A stretch of DNA of 64,000 nucleotides from Agapanthus africanus (GCA_030015575.1 JASDDO010000006.1:381012137-381076136), one strand, 5' to 3'; positions 1-12,185 are shown, counted from the first letter of the stretch. A program made the numbers and translations. Notes: generated by a model from the letters alone, not told the origin.

Positions 1-756
1 AAATGCAGGCTTCCTGGCCGCAGCTGCTGTCTGGTGAAGGTTCCCTTTCGATCCTGATAAACTCTGCTGCTCTCTGGCTGCCGTAAGAACCTGCGAGAAA
101 GTGGTCAAACCCAGGGAGACAATCTGTCTCTGGATGTCCACATCCAAACTGCGCAAGAACCTTCGCGCCCGGTCTGCCTCCTTGGCGACTAAGGGTCCAG
201 CGAAACGGCTAAGTCTCGTCCACTCCGCTGCATGCACATCCACAGCTGCTCCATTTTGTTTCAGCCCAATAAATCTCTCCTCCATTTCCTCCCGTGCAGT
301 TCGCGGGAAGAACTTTTCCAAGAAACTTTTGGAGAAATCCGCCCAACTGATTGGCTTAGACAGGCGGGTCTCCTCCACAAGCCACCACTCTCGAGCGTAA
401 TCCACCAACTGAATGCGCACCACATCAACTCTCTTGTCTTCTGGGATCTGCGCCGCAATCAATAGATTCTCTGTGTCCACGAGCCACTGCTCGGCTGGCA
501 ACGGCTCCTCCAAGCCAGTAAAAGTAGTAGGACCCAACCGTCTGAAATCTGCCACGGTCCCTACTCGGTCGACTGGCTTTGCTACGGCGGTGTTTACAGA
601 CTGCTGCATAGCCTGCAAACCCTCCTGGAATGAATCGGCTTGCTGCTGGATCAGCTCAGTTTGCCTCTTCTGATTTTCCAACATCCCACGTATCACTCCT
701 AGCATGGCGGCTTCGTCCACACGCCTCTGATACGTCTTGAAATTCTTATCTGCCAT
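1..756 (-). CDS. Gag of a Ty3/gypsy retrotransposon (partial, runs off the left edge)
   Basis: Reading from the ATG at 754-756, the minus strand stays open for 252 codons to the window edge. The protein begins MADKNFKTYQRR. The middle holds the gypsy gag pattern: DFRRLGPTTFTG, then PLPAEQWLVDTENLL, a REWW motif near residue 120 and FLEKFFPRTAREEMEERF. These are the conserved blocks of the Retrotrans_gag (capsid) domain. Gag packages element RNA into virus-like particles in the cytoplasm. The start is chosen because it is the first ATG after the leader and lies about 350 bp downstream of the primer site and LTR. No stop or frameshift is visible, unlike every other gag in the window. The zinc knuckle, protease and polymerase would lie left of position 1. 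The long LTR and initiator-Met primer site suggest the Tekay/Del group of chromoviruses; that lineage call is inference. Confidence 0.85.
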   Translation of the reverse strand, partial: MADKNFKTYQRRVDEAAMLGVIRGMLENQKRQTELIQQQADSFQEGLQAMQQSVNTAVAKPVDRVGTVADFRRLGPTTFTGLEEPLPAEQWLVDTENLLIAAQIPEDKRVDVVRIQLVDYAREWWLVEETRLSKPISWADFSKSFLEKFFPRTAREEMEERFIGLKQNGAAVDVHAAEWTRLSRFAGPLVAKEADRARRFLRSLDVDIQRQIVSLGLTTFSQVLTAAREQQSLSGSKGNLHQTAAAARKPAF

Positions 757-1101
757 GGTCCTGAAATCAAAACAAACAACATTAGCATGATGATAGATTC
801 AATATATAAATCAAGGCTAGAACTCCAAGATACTTAAATAGAGTACTGTATTGTAGCTATGCCGCGGTATCATAGCCGCAATTACTTAACTCCACCCAAG
901 TCGCCTAAGTCCTAGAGATAACAAGAATTTAGGTTTTCGAGTTAACAGTGCAAAGTAAGTTTGCATGTCGACATGATCTGGAAGAATGATTCAAGAACGG
1001 TAAAACGGTCAAGTGGCAGGACATGTTTCCTAATTACGGGTATTATAATTCGTGTACCGGGTGCAATACCCAACTACAAGAATCAACCCAATTAACCTAT
1101 G

Positions 1102-1113
1102 TCTCTGATACCA
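1102..1113 (-). other. Primer binding site, initiator-Met tRNA
   Basis: On the minus strand this reads TGGTATCAGAGA, matching the usual complement of the 3' end of plant initiator-Met tRNA (TGGTATCAGAGC) except at its last base. It lies 8 bp inside the LTR end and about 350 bp upstream of the gag ATG, in the correct order for minus-strand DNA priming. The leader at 757-1101 holds no convincing reading frame. Confidence 0.8.
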
Positions 1114-1121
1114 TAAAACCA

Positions 1122-4057
1122 TGTCACGCCCCGCTTCCCAGAGTACGCAAGATTTGGGCACGTGACATAGCCAACCATGCTACCTGTGGGTAGGAATTAT
1201 CCATCCACAGTCACATTACGGTTGTAAAGATATCCAGAACAGTAAAATAAACTAAACTAATACATGTCCAAATCCATAATAACAAGAATCAATAAACAAT
1301 AAGTGCGGAAGCTAATGATCCAATACAATGAATAAACAGTATGTCCCATAATGCGGGCTCACATCTGGAAATGAAATGACATAAATGAACTAAACTCTAA
1401 AGAACTCACAGTTCAGCCTGCTGGCTGAAGTACTCCTGCTCGGTCGACGACAAAGGTACGGAATCTGGGCCATGCAAAACCCAGACGTCAGCGCGTCATG
1501 ATATCAAGTGTATAATATAAATATGGTAATAAACAATGCAAGCATGAACATGAATAAAGCAGTAATAAGAAGTAATAAGCAGGGTAATGTGCAATGGTGA
1601 CTAAACTGTCCTATCAGGTTTTCTACTCTACAGTCTTTGAAACCAATTGATGAATCGTCGATGTAACTCAATAGTATCCCGTGCGTGCCCGGGACCACGG
1701 TCATGATTCTCGGGGCTGAATCCGAGACGTGCCGCTAAGCAGTAAAAGGTAGTAGGATAGATGAGTGATGTCAGCATCAACACTCCGGAGCTGGCCAAGC
1801 CCGTAAGACTGATCAGAACAATGTGTCGAACTGTTGAGTTACAAGTCGGTTTCACCTTTGATTTCCCCATACCCCCAAGCTATGTATGTCAGGTCAGGTA
1901 TTCAGTAGTCAAGGTCTAATGCCAACACAAGTCAAGTAAAGGTAGGTCTGTCTGGATCGACAGCAGGAATGGTTAGGTCCGTCGGCATTAGGCACGAGAT
2001 CAGGTAACAGGTCAGGTTACGTTCAACAGGTAGAGTCGATATGTACAGGGGTTGTGTCCGGTATATCAGTGCATGTGACAGGTGTGTCAAGATCGGTCAA
2101 TATGTAATGCAATCAGGTATAAGATGATAACAGGTATAGTAACAAATAATGAACAGTAGCAGGGAACAGCAATAAACAATTATTATTCTATGTGAACACT
2201 GTGATATTTGTATTCTCTTATTAATCCGGTTCACGCACCTTTGAGGTGCAAAAAGCCACAAGACGAGCAATATCGATAATATGCGTAATGGAGTTACAGT
2301 ATTTGAACTAAATATAATAATTGCCTCATGAGAGGCTTTAACACATGAAGTGAGGATGATCTAGCAATTTAGGCAAGGATGTGCCAGATTGGTTAATTAG
2401 TTAAGGCGTTGAATAAAAGCATACCGATTAACTACAAGTAACTACTACAGTGGTTTAACATTACGGATGATTGTAATTGTCACCAAGTCGTGTGGTTATA
2501 ACAGATAACATAATTATTAAGTTTGTAGCATGTTAAAGCAAGTATTCGGATACTTGCCTCGGCGGTTCCGCAAACCGAAACACGGATGCGATGTCGGTAG
2601 AAACTGCGTTCTGGAAGCACGGGCCACGGATCGAGTCCCAACAGAGGTCACTGGAATCACACGGACCAGGGGGCTTCGCTGGAGCGTCGGGTTCGTCAAA
2701 CGGCACGGTCGGGTTCCGGCAACAACCGAAAAACAAAGTTAGCAATAAGGATACGATACGCCAAAACAACCAGCGGGGGTCGTACCAAAACGAAAAGAGA
2801 AGGAAACTTACAGGGATACACCAAGGGTGCGACCACGGCGGGTTCGACGGCACTGGAACGCCGGCGAGGCCGCGACGGTGGCTGCAGCAAAGGGAAGTGG
2901 CCTCGGGTGAGCAGGGTAGGGTGCTGCGGCGAGTTGGAGAGGGGTGTGGTCGGCTAGGGTGGTCGAGGGGGAAAGGAGGTGGCGCGGGAGACGTCGACGA
3001 GGGTCGTCGGCGCTGTTTCCGGCGACCTGGAGATGGTGCAGACGTTGGGTGAGGGTCGGGTTCACTGTTCCGGCGAGGGAGGAGGGGGTGACGGCGAGGT
3101 CTCGACGAGGAGGGTGTAAGGGAGTCGCGAGAGGCCTCGGCGGTCGGAGTCGACGTCGACGGCTAGGTCGCGAGGGATGGAGGCGTCGGGAGAAGGTTGC
3201 AGGCGCGGGAAGGAGCGGGCGAACGGGAGGAAGAGGGTAGGCGAGTGCGGTGGAGGTCGTGGTGGTGAGGGCGGCGACGGCGAGGTCGCGAGGCGTCGGC
3301 GACGAGATCGCGAGGGCTAGGGTTAGGGTTACGAAGGGTTCGCGTGGTCGCGTGGTGAAGTCGGCTGCATGGCCACGAGAGATATATAGAGGAGAGAGAG
3401 AGAGAGATTGAGAGAGATTGAGGGAGAGAGAGAAAGATTTCTGATGATGAGAGAGAGAGGGACTGAGGGAAGGAGAGAGAGAGGGAGAGAGAGAGAGACG
3501 TTGGAGGGGGCCCACGAGCTTAGCCTCGTGATTGGCTGCAGGAGTAGAGAAAAAATTTAGAATTGAAGATTTCTGGGGATATAACTGTTGGGTTAATATA
3601 TATTCGTGGTATAATTAGTTATAAATATTAAATTGAAACGGGCCCTTTTTGGCGCGAAATGAAATATTTCCAAATCGCGCCCGGATTGCGCCCAAATGTT
3701 CCAAATTCAAATTATAAGATTTTAAGCGGGTTCCAAACTTTGAAAATAGGTGTTTAATGATTAAAATGCATGCCCCCAAGTCGGACACTTGCACGCGCGC
3801 GTAGTCGCCCAAACTTGCCCGTTTAGCCAAACGGAACGGAATCTCGACACGCGGACGCTACCACGCGACTAGTGGCGACGAGTAGGCTAACATGGACATC
3901 TTAAATTTCATTTTCGGAGTTAAAATTTGTTATGTGCCAAAATGACTTAACCGGGTAAAATTTAGCAATAAACACCAGAAAATCAGGAAAATTGGAAAGA
4001 GCGATAAATAACCCTCAACTAGTAATATACATAGTATTATTGGGCTCGGGTGTTACA
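1122..4057 (-). repeat. 5' LTR of the gypsy element, about 2.94 kb
   Basis: On the minus strand the repeat starts TGTAACACCCGAGCCC at 4057 and ends GGGAAGCGGGGCGTGACA at 1122, giving canonical TG...CA ends, followed by the primer site. A TATA-like TATATATC lies on the minus strand at 3381-3388, just downstream of a long CT-rich tract, so transcription probably starts near 3350. The stretch 2600-3330 is GC-rich. The second LTR is outside the window, so the boundaries rest on end motifs and the primer site and not on a paired copy. The same end motif (CGCCCCGCTTCCC in plus sense, or its complement) recurs at 15011 and at 25991. Confidence 0.75.
3390..3505. repeat. GA/CT simple-sequence tract
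   Basis: A degenerate (GA)n tract inside the LTR. On the minus strand it is a CT-rich tract immediately upstream of the TATA-like box, a common layout for plant core promoters. It makes spurious Ser/Leu/Pro-rich reading frames on the minus strand. Confidence 0.8.
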
Positions 4058-4160
4058 CATTTAGATCTACACACTCAAGGTGGCAACTTCCGAATCCAAT
4101 TTCAACCGTCCAGCAACGCTCGCGACAGATCGACGGAGGACAACATCTGAAGGAGATCAA
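4058..4160 (+). repeat. LTR 3'-end fragment, Tat-like
   Basis: The end of this stretch (GATCGACGGAGGACAACATC, then TGAAGGAG) closely matches the end of the LTR fragment at 10731-11451 (GATCTACGGAAGACAACATC, then TGACGGAG). It is therefore a remnant of the same LTR family. It abuts the start of the minus-strand gypsy LTR at 4057, so that element probably inserted into or beside this older copy. Confidence 0.55.
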
Positions 4161-5740
4161 GGCCTCCATCAATAATCCAATTTTAGTTTTAAAAAAATGC
4201 TTAAAATGGTTAAAAGGGTGTATTTTTTTGAGAATATCATAGTTTTGGGGGAGATATATGAAAATCTAAAGTTTTGAGGATGATATTTAGAATTAGATAA
4301 GTTTTGAGGGTTATATATAGAAATAACCCCTTCATATAATACCATGGCAGTTGAGTTGAAGGAAAGAGAGTCAATAATTATTTAACAGTGCTATAATTAT
4401 CATATAATCTTTTTCACATTTATTAAAATAATTTAAATCGCTCACAAAATTATAAGCCAATAAAAGCCGGTCTTTCTGTTTTATCTTGTTCTCGACCGCT
4501 GTCTCATGAGTCTCTAAAACTTAATTGTCTTGCGCCAATGTATTTTCGTTACATGTTAGCTAAAAAAATATAGAAAATTGATTTCAATATCAATGAGATG
4601 GTTGGCCATTTCCTGATCCGATCTAGTGATCAAAGCTCCGTTTATAATTATATGTTTGATTTGCAAAACATGTTCTTTGATTTGACTCCAAGATACTTAA
4701 ACATCTTGGTTAACACTCATTCTTACATAATCTATCTAATAATATAATATGAGAAGAAATAGCAATTTTAATTATGTATGTCATTTAAAAAGCCTGTTTG
4801 TAGAATTCTCTGGTACCGGAGAAAAGCCCACACCTTTCAAAGAAGTTGATAAATAAATAGATTAATGAAATCCTCAATCCCAAGGTTCTTATAAAAGGCA
4901 TCAATGAGTTGTTAATATTTGCATGGTCAAAACCTCCGAAAGATTTGATATTTGTAAAAACAACACACAAAGTGCCTTGAGTTAACCAAATCTACTCTTG
5001 TGGTTAATGAACTGTTGAAGTTGTAAAAAGACAATTTTACCCTTTTAAAGGAAGGATAGAGAGGGCAAGAAGTTCTAGAGGTTTGGTCATGATAATAATA
5101 AAGAAACATATCAATATTGAGCTCGGGGTTAAGGTTTTGCATGAGAGAGTGAGGGTAAAGAAAAATGAGGATGATGGAGGTATTTAGTTAATAACTTTTT
5201 TATTCAGCCACAATTTACCCCAACTCTCGGGTTAAAGAAAACAAAAGTTTGGGTTTTAGTTGACGAAAAATCTGTGGATATTGCCTTTTATAATTAATCA
5301 TTAGGGGTGTTTTTCAAAATAGCTAATAAATCTTTTATTCAACTGCAAATTTTTTTTCTTTTGGAGCTGGCCCGTAGGTCTTATCCAAGCATACGACACA
5401 ACCATGCACAAGGCATACATAGGCATCCAGGGAGCTTCATTGGTACATTTAACTGCAATTAATTCTAACCCATATTTAAATTTTTCTGACATGGCTAACT
5501 AGTGAAATAAAGCAAATGTAAGGAATAGAAGCTTTTATATATTCAGCGATCATCTTAAAAAGGAAAAGGCAAATAAAGCTGATCCTTTGCTTCACCTCCA
5601 ATTGATTTCCTGTTTTATTAACTATACCTTTGTTTTATTAGCCTTTTTTTTCATTTAAAAAAAGAGCACATTATTATTATTAACCTATTGGTAAATGATG
5701 AATCATTCTCCTTTCTCCAAACTTGGCACCTTTTATTATT
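4161..5740. other. Intergenic AT-rich stretch upstream of the CSLC gene
   Basis: AT-rich sequence without a convincing coding frame. At 4240-4325 the phrase AGTTTTG(A/G)GG(G/A) recurs about three times around ATATAT, which might be the edge of a decayed small transposon, but I could not find a matching inverted end. Nothing else is supported. Confidence 0.5.
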
Positions 5741-5748
5741 TACTCTTG

Positions 5749-5777
5749 CTCTATAAAATCATCAGTCTATATATAGT
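5749..5777 (+). promoter_or_regulatory. Likely core promoter of the CSLC gene
   Basis: Two TATA-like boxes lie about 0.55 kb upstream of the ATG: CTATAAAATC near 5751 and CTATATATAG near 5767. The second is followed by a pyrimidine-rich stretch with TGAGTGTCTTCTGC near 5800, a plausible start region. This implies a long 5' UTR of about 0.5 kb with a poly(A)-rich stretch at 6030-6065. A 5' UTR intron cannot be excluded. Confidence 0.5.
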
Positions 5778-6327
5778 GAGGCAGCTACAACAGTTGAGTG
5801 TCTTCTGCTAGTTTGGACTTTAGATCCAGAAGCTTCAGCTTGGAGAAATCTACATTCTGTCTCTGTAAAGTTCTCTCCAACCTTGCATTAATCTCCAATT
5901 TGTTTCATTTCCTTGAGATTTGTTACCATTTTTTTTGTAGTAGCCCTTTTTTTTAAAGCTTCTTGTATTCATGTTGAGTCAAAACCCCATGATTTGAGTT
6001 CTCAAAGTTCTTGAGGCTTCTGGGTTTTCTTTAAAAAAAAAATAAAAAAAATAAAAAAATAAATAAAGAGATGGGAATCTAGTGATGTCTTTGAACTTTA
6101 CAGCTTCAGATTCCTTTCCTTGCATTGCTATCTTGTGAAAGTCATGAGTGCAGAGGTGGAACAAAACCCTAACCCCAACTCCTTTTTCTCTGTTAGCACA
6201 TTTGGTTCTCTCTAGGTTTCCTCCATAATAATCCAATTTTGATGCTGGGGGTACACTAAAGACTCCAACTTTAGATCTGGGTCTTGAAGTTTTTCAAGAA
6301 TCGCTGTGAAAATTTGGAGATAAAAAA

Positions 6328-8902
6328 ATGCCGCCAAGCTTGAATTTTTCGGAGTGGTGGGATAAAGAAGCTAGAGAGGGAACTCCAGTGGTGGTGACAA
6401 TGGAGAATCCTAACTACTCCGTCTTCGAAATCAACGGCCCCGAAGACGATCCGATGAATTTTCAGCCTTTGGAGAAAGGCCGCGGCAAGAATGCGAAACA
6501 ATTTACATGGGTTTTGCTTCTGAAAGCTCATCGAGCCGCTGGTTGTGTCGCTTGGCTTGCTGCTGTGCTTTGGGCATTGCTTGGCGCCATTAAAAAACGA
6601 GTAGCTCTTCATCCGAAATCCGTCTCTTTAGAGATCGAGAAGCCTGGCAAAGGGAAGCTTTTGTTTAAATTCCTTCGGGGATTTCTGCTGCTCTCGTTAG
6701 CTGCCCTTGCATTTGAGATTGTTGCTTATTGCAATGGCTGGCACTTTCAGAAGCCTGATTTACACATGCCCGGCACTATTGAGATCGAAGGATGGATGCA
6801 CTCAGTGTATCTCTCATGGCTTGCGTTTCGAGCTGATTACATTGCTTACCCGATCAACGCTTTGTCGAATTTTTGCGTGATTTTATTCGTGATACAGTCG
6901 ATTGATAGGATGGTTTTGTGCCTTGGGTGCCTCTGGATCAAGTTGAGAAAGATCAAGCCAAGGATCGAAGATAATTTTTACAAGGAAAATCTTGAGGATG
7001 GGTACTACCCCATGGTCCTAGTTCAGATTCCAATGTGCAATGAGAGAGAGGTAAAAATGCATTAATTATTTTTACCTTGCCGAATTATTTTACTACTAGA
7101 TTTTAATTACTTTGATTTGTCATAGGTATATGAGCAATCCATATCTGCGGTGTGTCAAATTGATTGGCCAAAGGATCGTCTGTTGATCCAAGTGCTCGAT
7201 GACTCCGATGATGAGACCATCAAACTCTTAATAAGGGCAGAGGTTGCTAAATGGAGCCAAAGGGGCGTTAACATTATCTATCGCCATCGATTGGTGAGAA
7301 CTGGGTATAAAGCAGGAAATCTTAAATCCGCCATGAGTTGTGATTATGTTAAGAACTACGAGTTTGTCGCGATATTTGATGCGGACTTCCAACCAAATTC
7401 CGACTTCCTTAAGCAAACAATTCCACATTTTAAGGTAGATGTAGTTTAATTTCATGGATGTTCGTTTATGTCACGATATTTCACACATGTTACTATGTTA
7501 GTTACATAAATTAAACTTTGATATAGGGAAATCCTGAGCTCGGATTAGTTCAGGCTCGATGGAATTTTGTGAACAAGGACGAGAACTTATTAACCCGTCT
7601 TCAAAATATCAACCTCTGCTTCCACTTTGAAGTTGAGCAACAAGTGAACGGGGTTTTCCTCAATTTCTTTGGTTTTAATGGGACCGCGGGTGTTTGGAGA
7701 ATCGAAGCTTTGGAGGACTCTGGAGGTTGGCTCGAGCGAACAACAGTAGAGGACATGGATATTGCCGTTCGTGCACATCTCAATGGCTGGAAATTTATCT
7801 TCCTCAATGATGTCAAGGTATATCTAATAATCTACTTTAATAAATTTTCCCATCTTTAAATTTATTTTCTAATTCTTGGGTTTTTTTTCTGGCGTACAAG
7901 GTCATTTGTGAAGTTCCTGAATCTTATGAGGCTTATCAAAAGCAGCAGCACCGATGGCACTCGGGCCCTATGCATCTGTTTCGAGTGTGCCTCCCAGCTA
8001 TTATCACGGCAAAGGTGTGATATATATATATATATATATATATAGTTTCATATTTTAATTCACGGTCAGTGTTTTAAATCGCAATTTGTGTGAATAGCTT
8101 CATAAGTGAGGTGCCGACAAATATTTACTATCTCAATTTGGCATCCATAAGTACATACATCACCTTTGACATTGATATTTAATTTTGATGGCTAATCAAT
8201 TTACAACATATCTAATTTCTTTAAAAAAATCTCTGGGTTTCATCGCAGATATCTATATGGAAGAAGGCAAACTTAATCTTACTATTTTTCCTCTTGAGAA
8301 AGCTAATTCTTCCATTCTATTCATTCACTCTATTTTGTGTTATTCTTCCCTTAACTATGTTTGTCCCCGAAGCCGAGCTCCCTATTTGGGTTATTTGCTA
8401 TATACCCGTCTTCATGTCTTTTCTCAATATTCTTCCTGCTCCAAGATCTTTTCCCTTCATCGTCCCTTATCTTCTCTTTGAAAACACAATGTCCGTTACG
8501 AAATTCAACGCGATGGTCTCTGGATTATTTAAACTGGGGAGTTCTTACGAATGGGTCGTTACGAAAAAAGCCGGCCGAGCATCGGAAGCAGATTTGTTAG
8601 CCGCAGCAGAGCGAGAAACTAAGGACTTAACTTATCCTCAGATCAATAGAAGAGCGTCGGATAGTGAATTATTAGAGTTGAACAAATTGAGAGAAGAAGA
8701 TGAAGAAGCGGCTGCAGCGGCCCCTACAGTTAAAAAGGTTAATAAAATTTACAAAAAGGAATTGGCCCTCGCGTTTCTTCTCCTCACAGCTGCGGCTCGA
8801 AGTCTTTTATCGGCTCAAGGGATTCATTTCTATTTTTTGCTCTTTCAAGGGGTGTCATTTTTACTCGTGGGTCTCGACCTAATCGGCGAGCAGATGAGCT
8901 GA
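6328..8902 (+). CDS. CSLC: Cellulose synthase-like C protein (xyloglucan glucan synthase), five exons
   Basis: Exons 6328-7050, 7126-7434, 7527-7817, 7901-8014 and 8249-8902 join in phase 0 with GT-AG introns of 75, 92, 83 and 234 bp. They give a 696-residue protein of normal family length. It is a family-2 processive glycosyltransferase of the Golgi membrane that makes the beta-1,4-glucan backbone of xyloglucan from UDP-glucose. Catalytic motifs are all present: VLDDSDDE (about 264-271), FDADFQP (325-331, the DxD motif), TVED (417-420) and QQHRW (456-460). Hydrophobic segments lie near 70-88 and 115-134 before the catalytic loop, and near 484-512, 523-540 and 650-692 after it. The N-terminus ([32 protein letters not shown]) resembles the CSLC5/CSLC12 branch, but I cannot fix the paralogue. 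The start is the first ATG, after an A-rich context. No defect is visible, so the gene is probably functional. Confidence 0.95.
8018..8044 (+). repeat. (TA)n microsatellite in CSLC intron 4
   Basis: An uninterrupted run of TA dinucleotides directly after the fourth splice donor. It is likely length-polymorphic and explains part of the larger size of this intron. Confidence 0.9.
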
Positions 8903-10730
8903 TATTTATAAAAACTCGTTTCGATCGGCATATATTTATGAATTTGAGTAAATTTGTTTGATTGAGAGAAGCTCCATACTAAATTTGGATTCTTTGCTTC
9001 ATACAATAAGGTACTTTGTTTCACCTATTCTATGTACTTGGTAGAATCTTGGTTTTTATTAATTTATGTATGTCTTTGTAAAATTTGGTTACCCTGTAGT
9101 AAATTTAAATTATACTGAGATTTGTGTGGAGGTTAATTATTTGTATACTTTGTATCATCAGTACACTTCACTATATAGAAGTTGCAAGGGAAATTTAATT
9201 AATGCTCCAATTATCTTCACATGTTGTGTCTCCTGCTTCCTTTTTATTTTATTTTATTTTTCCCTTTTTCTGAGCTTCTTGTTCCTTTTTGGTTGGTGAT
9301 GAACTGGCCTTAGAAACTGTCGGCAGAGATCAGTAAGCTTTTGTTGGTAATTTTGAACTTATTGTTAAAAGCTTGCAGTAAACTACCATCAAGTTTGTTA
9401 CTGGATAATAAATTGTGCAGGTGGATAATAAATTGTGCAGGTGGCCCACAATTATCCATGCATGTGGTCTTCTGCAGAGCATCTCTCTGGGCCTTGACTG
9501 CTCAAATTCCCTCACTTACATAAACATGTTTACTGTAGTGATTAACTTTATGGTAGTTTAGCGAAAAACACACGTAGCTAATGGCGGTTTAATGTAAATT
9601 AGCCTTGAAAAAAAAACGTCGTGTACCGTCAATTTTAAGCTTTTAAGACTCATTAGAACACCAGCATTCCATGTTATGCTGCAGAAGCTCTTAGATATGG
9701 TGATTGTGAGTAAAAATTGACATGTTTAATTGGCCATAAGCTCCACCGAAACTTATTATTGAGGGAAGAACAAGTTGTCCCCAAGGTGGGCATCGAGGGG
9801 GCGGAATAGACCGCAGACCTACTGAAAATTCTTCTCAAATAAAGCTCAAGATCAAATTGAAAACGGTTTATGCGCTTAACAACCGGAGCGTTTGTAATTA
9901 AGAACATCAGGGGGCCATGGCTTTTGAAAGGGGTGCCCTGCTTGTTATTAATGTGTTGTTAGGGTGCCAGCTCTATCTTTGCTTTGATTTAATCTGTACA
10001 AATTTTAACAAGGCTTTTATTATTGAGAGATGCTATTATCGGTTCAGACATTGATCATGTCATGTAAAGGGGTGCTAGATAAATATGTCATGAATGGATT
10101 TTGGTAGGCTGTTACATCATCTATATCTGTTAATGTCCTGAATTTTTTCAGGATCAATTTAGTGTCTTGTAAAGAATATTCCTCAAGCAAATGGGCAATA
10201 TTTTATGTAGGAGAAGCTGGATTAATGACACTCTAAGTAATTAATGACAGTGCTGATGAAAACTTTTATTAAAGCAAGCAAACGTATTTCATCAGAGAAG
10301 AAGAAGAAAAAGACGACGTAAATTTACAGCTGTTACAGAAGTACTTAGAGAATGTGATTCTGGCAGAAGAACACTAATTTCCTTGTCGTGATGGTGACCG
10401 ATCAATTAGATTCAATCAACAGACACGAGAATCTAAAAAACTGATTTAGATATCTCGCAACTATATCGACTACGCCGAATCGAATGATCCGGCAAAATAA
10501 GCAAATGGATGCTAACAAAATAAAGGTTGCAGGTAACTGTCTGTACAATTTGTTGGTTCATGCCTCGGTGGAACAAAATCCATCTATGATTAACAAAGAG
10601 ATGAATAATTTAACCACAAACATATATAGCTAGTGGTATTGTGAACCTTAGCTATGTCTGAGCATACTTGGACGGCAAATAGTTTCTGGAAGATAGAAAT
10701 CAGCTCGAGATCAAGAGTCCAAAAGCCTAA
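8903..10730. other. 3' flank of CSLC and intergenic stretch
   Basis: AT-rich sequence. The first 150 bp are the probable 3' UTR. A perfect 20 bp direct repeat (unit TGGATAATAAATTGTGCAGG) lies at 9402-9421 and 9422-9441. The stretch 9670-9920 is less AT-rich and has a 77-codon frame on the minus strand, but I recognise no domain in it. No gene is supported. Confidence 0.5.
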
Positions 10731-11451
10731 GTGATGACGCTCGATATTGGCGATCTCCAAGATCAGGACACGTGGCAGATGACGTGTCCCAAGACTCAGA
10801 AGAAAGGGTCCACAGGGGCCGACCAGGCCACCCTGTGTCCGACCTGCAAGCGCAAACTGGCTCTCTTCGGGGCCCCTGCAAATTAGCCTCCTTGGCCCCT
10901 CAGCTCGCCAGCTCGCCCCGAGCAGCCACAGGACCAAGACTCCTCGGCCTCCTCGCTCGTCCCCGAGCCCTCGGCCGAGGCCGTCTTCCTCGGCCCTCCG
11001 ACCAACTCCACCACTCACAGGCGTAACCGCCGTTCCGCGAATCTCGCCATGCGCAGATTCTACGCCAACAACATACCACGTTCCACGCCCTCACGATCCC
11101 CATTAATGGACGATCCGCTCTCTGTGCGGACGTGACGTCGGGAGCGTAACTGCCGGCGAGATTCTCGCGCCTGCTGCTGCGTGCCACCGCCGCTATATAA
11201 ACCCCCATCACAGAAGGGTCAGGTAAGCCATTCTTGACACTTGACGCCGTTACTCTGCTCGGATCTCATCACTAACTTGAGCGTCGGAGGGTCTTCGGTG
11301 GTACCAAACCATCCCGGGACTTCTTTGCAGGTACTCGGCGGCAGCTTCTACATCTCACCTCTTCCTCCAATAACCCATTGAGACCCACACGCAACGAAGA
11401 ATAATCAGCTAAGTTCACCGCGAGATCTACGGAAGACAACATCTGACGGAG
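10731..11451 (+). repeat. LTR fragment or solo LTR, Tat-like gypsy
   Basis: A GC-rich block with a TATA box (CTATATAAACCC near 11193), a donor-like CAGGTAAGCC at 11220, then TTGAGCGTCGGAGGGTCTTC and CTTTGCAGGTA. That arrangement is characteristic of many plant Tat-lineage LTRs. It ends near GAAGACAACATCTGACGGAG. The left boundary is uncertain (somewhere from 10660 to 10780) and no primer site follows, so it is a solo LTR or a truncated copy. The frames inside it are not genes. Confidence 0.55.
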
Positions 11452-11517
11452 GCCCGAAAAAGAGCCGCATCACTAAGACTCGGAGACATGTGCAGTGCAC
11501 GTGAGAAGTTTTGCCGA

Positions 11518-11585
11518 GGCATTCAAACGGCGGCAAGGGCAGAATATGAGTGGCATTCAAACGGCGGCAAGGGCAGAATATGAGT
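11518..11585 (+). repeat. Two perfect tandem copies of a 34 bp unit
   Basis: The unit GGCATTCAAACGGCGGCAAG plus 14 further bases occurs at 11518-11551 and again at 11552-11585 without a mismatch. It is a recent local duplication just before the copia LTR. Confidence 0.9.
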
Positions 11586-11699
11586 GGGATTAGGATTAGT
11601 TTTTGAAGATTTGATTTAATCAAAATCTTAAAGTATGTACTTATTTCTAATAAAGCCTCTATTACATATATATTATTTAATTAATACCCAAAAAAAGGC

Positions 11700-12142
11700 T
11701 GTGAATCCATCAGAGCCTCTAAACAATGTCTGCGGCCAAAATTAATTTATCAAGGGATTAATTGAACAGTGACTTTGAGAAGAAGACTGCAGTCATGAGA
11801 TTATTTCAATCCACTGAGATTTATAATTAAAAGGTTGCGGCAGTTTGAAAGACCGCGGCTTGAATTGAGATTCAGAGAGAGAGGAGTGAGAGAGAGAGAG
11901 ATTTGTATTTAGAAATTATCTCTTGTAATTCTTCGTTGAATAGTGGAATTAATTCGTCGTCGGTTTGCAAGATTAGATGTAAGTGCGTATCGAAGCTGGG
12001 TAATATCTTGTGTCCTTTACTTGGTGTGTTTTTCCTTTATTATTTATTGCTTTTACATAGTTGTTGCGTTTGATATTTTATATTAGTTCCGATTCAAGCG
12101 TATCGATCATCCGCTGCGTACTTTGGTGCTATTCTTTCAACA
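11700..12142 (+). repeat. Ty1/copia LTR, right part (left end not fixed)
   Basis: The sequence ends CTGCGTACTTTGGTGC then TTTCAACA at 12142, two bases before a primer site, as in copia LTRs. A GA-rich stretch (11870-11905) and CTCTTGTAATTCTTCGTTGA lie in the usual R/U5 position. No clear matching TG start could be fixed, and the partner LTR is absent from the window. Confidence 0.6.
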
Positions 12143-12144
12143 AG

Positions 12145-12156
12145 TGGTATCAGAAG
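12145..12156 (+). other. Primer binding site of the copia element
   Basis: TGGTATCAGAAG lies two bases after the LTR end, near-identical to the initiator-Met primer site TGGTATCAGAGC. The gag ATG follows 30 bp further on. Confidence 0.8.
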
Positions 12157-12185
12157 TTTTTACGGTGATTCCGATTATTAAAAAG

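Noticed and set aside
3318..3334. Telomere-like CTAGGGTTAGGGTTACG
   Set aside because: Only about two units, within a GC-rich LTR. It is too short for an interstitial telomeric array.
2808..3515. A 235-codon minus-strand frame rich in Ser, Leu and Pro
   Set aside because: It is generated by the GA/CT tract and GC-rich part of the LTR, has no recognisable domain and ignores the LTR structure.
9674..9907. A possible small minus-strand gene of 77 codons
   Set aside because: No recognisable domain, no promoter or splice context, and the length is within chance expectation.
10590..11018. A 142-codon minus-strand frame
   Set aside because: It lies inside an LTR fragment with its own promoter features and is Gly/Arg/Leu-rich without a domain.
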